This document shows, piece by piece, positions 6,884 through 9,294 of a DNA stretch of 9,294 bases (position 1 is its first letter; every line of letters starts with the position of its first letter). The stretch is from Bacteroidota bacterium (GTDB lineage Bacteria; Bacteroidota; Bacteroidia; Chitinophagales; Chitinophagaceae), in contig JAKAJX010000014.1 of the NCBI GenBank assembly GCA_021824855.1, positions 1 through 9,294 of the forward strand. Reading direction: 5' to 3'. The translations under genes and the position numbers were made by a program. Below the pieces are notes generated by a model that had not been told where the DNA came from, searched no databases, and was given only the letters and a program-made list of their open reading frames with translations.

Positions 6884-6906
6884 TTTGTACCAAACTTGGT
6901 AACAAA
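6884..6906. promoter_or_regulatory. Imperfect palindrome upstream of the oxidase gene, possible operator
   Basis: The arms tttgtaccaa (6884-6893) and ttggtaacaaa (6896-6906) are complementary apart from one bulged base, with a 2-bp centre. The site lies about 30 bp upstream of the candidate -7 box, a plausible place for a regulator. The 2-bp loop makes an RNA hairpin unlikely and favours a protein-binding palindrome. The regulator is unknown. Confidence 0.35.
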
Positions 6907-6937
6907 AGCTCTAAATGCTATTTTATTTTTAAACAGT

Positions 6938-6945
6938 TATTTTTG
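6938..6945 (+). promoter_or_regulatory. Bacteroidota-type -7 promoter box for the oxidase gene
   Basis: TATTTTTG fits the TAnnTTTG consensus of the primary sigma factor of Bacteroidota exactly. It lies 36 bp before the ATG at 6982, which would give a leader of about 30 nt. No TTTG/TTG -33 box is present at the usual spacing, so the promoter may be weak or need an activator. Confidence 0.5.
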
Positions 6946-6981
6946 TAACTTCTTAATCATTAATGCTTAATTAGAAAATAG

Positions 6982-9294
6982 ATGAATGTGTTATTGCAGC
7001 AGCTTTCTACCGAATTAGAAGGAGATCTTTTTTTAGATACAACTATCAGAACCTTATATGCTACCGATGCATCGGCTTATAGAGAAATGCCTTTAGCGGT
7101 TGCTATTCCTTCATCCGATAACGATTTAAAAAAACTAATTGCTTTTGCTAAACAAAATAATACTTCACTTATTCCAAGAACTGCCGGAACATCTTTAGCC
7201 GGACAAGTTGTTGGGAAAGGTATTATTGTAGATGTATCGAAGCATTTTACAAAAATTATAGAATTAAATGAAAAGGAAAAATGGGTTCGTGTACAGCCGG
7301 GCGTTATTCGCGATGAATTGAATCTGTTTTTAAAACCGTATGATTTATTTTTTGGTCCCGAAACATCCACTGCCAATAGAGCAATGATAGGAGGTATGGT
7401 AGGCAATAATTCTTGTGGTTCTAACTCGGTTATATACAGAAGTACCAGAGAACATTTATTAGAAGTAAAAACATTATTAAGCGATGGAAGTGAAGCTGTG
7501 TTTAAAGCAGTATCTCTTGATGAATTTCATGAAAAATGTGCGTTAAATAATTTAGAAGGAAGTATTTATACAACCATTCGCAGTCTCTTAAGTAATTATG
7601 ATAATCAAATTGAAATAAAGAAAGAATTTCCTAAAAAAACAGTTGAACGTAGAAATACAGGGTATGCTATTGATTTGTTGGTAGATACGGCTCCTTTTAA
7701 TGCCGGCACAGAAGATTTTAATTTTTGTAAACTTATTGCCGGCTCCGAAGGTACTTTGGTTTTTATTACAGAAATTAAATTAAATGTGGTGGCATTGCCA
7801 CCAAAAGAAGTAGGATTATTATGTGTACATTTTAATTCTATTGATGAATCGTTACATGCTAACTTAATTGGATTAAAATATAAACCAAGTGCCAGCGAAT
7901 TAATTGATCATTATATTTTGGATTGTACCAAAAACAATATAGAGCAAAGTAAAAACAGGTTTTTTGTGAAAGGCGATCCGGGTGCTATTCTTGTTTTAGA
8001 ATTTGCTAAAGAAACAAAAGAAGAAATTTTGCAGATAACAGCACAGGTAGAAGCCGACATGCGTGCTGCTAATTTGGGCTATCATTTTCCTGTATTATTT
8101 GGGGCAGATAGTAAAAAAATATGGGCATTGCGTAAGGCAGGATTGGGTTTGTTGGGTAATCTTCCCGGAGACGAAAAAGCAGTTGCTGTAATTGAAGATA
8201 CTGCGGTAGATGTAAACGATTTACCCGAATTTATCAGAGAGTTTAATGTAATATTAAAAAAGTATGGATTGTACGCTGTGCATTATGCTCATGCCGGTTC
8301 GGGCGAAATTCATTTGCGGCCTATCATCAATTTAAAAACAAAAGAAGGCAATCAATTATTTAGAACTATTGCGGAGGAAGTGGCAGTATTGGTAAAAAAA
8401 TATCAAGGCTCTTTAAGTGGCGAACATGGCGATGGTAGATTGCGTGGTGAATTTATTAAGCAAATGGTGGGAGAGAGAAATTATCATTTATTACAACAAG
8501 TAAAACGTGCATTTGATCCTTCGAATATCTTCAATCCAAATAAAATTGTAGATACACCTCCAATGGATACGATGTTGCGTTATGAACCCGGTCAATTTAC
8601 TCCGGAATTCTTCACCATATTTCGATTTCATCATCAAAATATTTTGCAACACGCAGAACAATGCAATGGCTCGGGCGATTGCAGAAAAACACATCTTTCG
8701 GGCGGAACCATGTGCCCATCTTTTATGGCAACGCGTAACGAAAAAGATACTACCCGAGCAAGGGCCAATATTTTACGTGAATTTTTAACGCATTCAACAA
8801 AAATAAATCGCTACGATCATCAAGAAATTTATGATGTAATGAATTTGTGTTTGAGTTGTAAAGCATGTAAAAGTGAATGCCCAAGTAATGTGGATATGGC
8901 TAAATTAAAAGCCGAATTTTTACAACATTATTATGATGCTAACGGTGTGCCTTTTCGTTCTAAATTAATTGCCAATTTTGCAACAAGTGCAAAAATTGCT
9001 TCAGCATTTCCATCGGTGTATAATTTTTTTATGACGAATGCTTTTACAAGTTCTGTAATAAAAAAAATGGTTGGGTTTGCAGCTAAGCGTTCTATGCCAA
9101 CATTGTCGAAAGTTACAGTAGCAAAGTGGTTTGAGAAAAATAAAAACGGCCATCAGCCATCAGCCATCAGTAATAAAAAAGTATATCTTTTTTGTGATGA
9201 ATTTACTAATTACAACGATGCAGCTATTGGTATTACAGCTATTAAGTTACTTGAAAAATTAGGGTATGCAGTTGAAATACCACAGCATGAGGAA
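6982..9294 (+). CDS. FAD-linked oxidase fused to Fe-S domains (YdiJ-like / D-2-hydroxyacid dehydrogenase type), 3' end outside window
   Basis: The frame gives 771 residues and runs off the right edge; proteins of this architecture are usually about 970-1020 residues. It probably oxidises a D-2-hydroxyacid (D-2-hydroxyglutarate or D-lactate type) and passes electrons via FAD and Fe-S clusters to an acceptor. Domains in order are an FAD-binding PCMH domain (about 35-265) with PRTAGTSLAGQ (65-75), GPETSTAN and GGMVGNNSCG (125-146) and AGSEGTL (253-259); an FAD-linked oxidase C-terminal domain with HAGSGEIH (437-444, probable metal-binding His437 and His444), SGEHGDGR (479-486) and NIFNPNKI (515-522); then a ferredoxin-like part with cysteines 561, 567 and 578 and a C-x2-C-x2-C-x3-CP motif (623-633). 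The last about 40 residues (KKVYLFCDEFTNY...) begin the HdrB/GlpC-like CCG domain, cut by the window edge. No signal peptide is seen. ATG 6982 is the only sensible start, just before the first domain. Substrate is not determinable from sequence alone. Confidence 0.92.
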   Translation, partial: MNVLLQQLSTELEGDLFLDTTIRTLYATDASAYREMPLAVAIPSSDNDLKKLIAFAKQNNTSLIPRTAGTSLAGQVVGKGIIVDVSKHFTKIIELNEKEKWVRVQPGVIRDELNLFLKPYDLFFGPETSTANRAMIGGMVGNNSCGSNSVIYRSTREHLLEVKTLLSDGSEAVFKAVSLDEFHEKCALNNLEGSIYTTIRSLLSNYDNQIEIKKEFPKKTVERRNTGYAIDLLVDTAPFNAGTEDFNFCKLIAGSEGTLVFITEIKLNVVALPPKEVGLLCVHFNSIDESLHANLIGLKYKPSASELIDHYILDCTKNNIEQSKNRFFVKGDPGAILVLEFAKETKEEILQITAQVEADMRAANLGYHFPVLFGADSKKIWALRKAGLGLLGNLPGDEKAVAVIEDTAVDVNDLPEFIREFNVILKKYGLYAVHYAHAGSGEIHLRPIINLKTKEGNQLFRTIAEEVAVLVKKYQGSLSGEHGDGRLRGEFIKQMVGERNYHLLQQVKRAFDPSNIFNPNKIVDTPPMDTMLRYEPGQFTPEFFTIFRFHHQNILQHAEQCNGSGDCRKTHLSGGTMCPSFMATRNEKDTTRARANILREFLTHSTKINRYDHQEIYDVMNLCLSCKACKSECPSNVDMAKLKAEFLQHYYDANGVPFRSKLIANFATSAKIASAFPSVYNFFMTNAFTSSVIKKMVGFAAKRSMPTLSKVTVAKWFEKNKNGHQPSAISNKKVYLFCDEFTNYNDAAIGITAIKLLEKLGYAVEIPQHEE
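9149..9170 (+). repeat. In-frame 7-bp tandem repeat (gccatca, three copies)
   Basis: Three perfect copies of gccatca (9149-9155, 9156-9162, 9163-9169) plus one further g lie inside the oxidase gene, encoding GHQPSAIS across the linker between the ferredoxin part and the CCG domain. Three copies add 21 nt and keep the frame; gain or loss of one copy would shift it. Confidence 0.93.

Noticed and set aside
7077..7406. Minus-strand reading frame of 109 codons inside the oxidase
   Set aside because: It is antisense to the conserved FAD-binding domain; a shadow frame without independent support.

Overview
The window is AT-rich bacterial DNA, most likely from Bacteroidota (perhaps Chitinophagales/Sphingobacteriia). 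The evidence is the RpoB residue pattern, a Bacteroidota-type TAnnTTTG promoter box, the lack of clear Shine-Dalgarno sequences, and the types of accessory genes. No database search was run, so family names rest on motifs read by eye.

Layout. (1) Nt 2-2548, plus strand: the C-terminal two thirds of rpoB, open at the left edge. It ends about 30 bp before a perfect 15-bp terminator hairpin, and no rpoC follows. (2) Nt 2600-5497, minus strand: a convergent three-gene cluster, read right to left. It encodes a class I glutamine-amidotransferase-like protein, a putative ATP-grasp-type ligase 18 bp downstream, and an exported, probably outer-membrane protein after a further 57 bp. The first two look like a glutaminase/ligase pair of unknown substrate and are the best candidate for an undescribed pathway here. 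(3) Nt about 5551-6879: an accessory island with an IS481-like DDE transposase gene bracketed by several copies of a dispersed palindromic repeat with gagaaatct / agatttctc arms. The transposase reading frame runs straight into one repeat copy, and no right-hand terminal inverted repeat is visible, so the element looks like a remnant. (4) Nt 6982-9294, plus strand: a long reading frame without a stop before the right edge. It encodes a fused FAD-linked oxidase plus iron-sulfur protein (YdiJ / D-2-hydroxyacid dehydrogenase type). It is preceded by a TAnnTTTG -7 box and an imperfect palindrome, and carries three tandem copies of a 7-bp unit in a linker.

How the parts relate. rpoB is housekeeping transcription machinery, and the oxidase is a probable respiratory-chain-linked 2-hydroxyacid dehydrogenase. 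The minus-strand cluster may make or modify a small amide or peptide. The repeat/IS island separates the minus-strand cluster from the oxidase gene and probably marks a recombination-prone junction.
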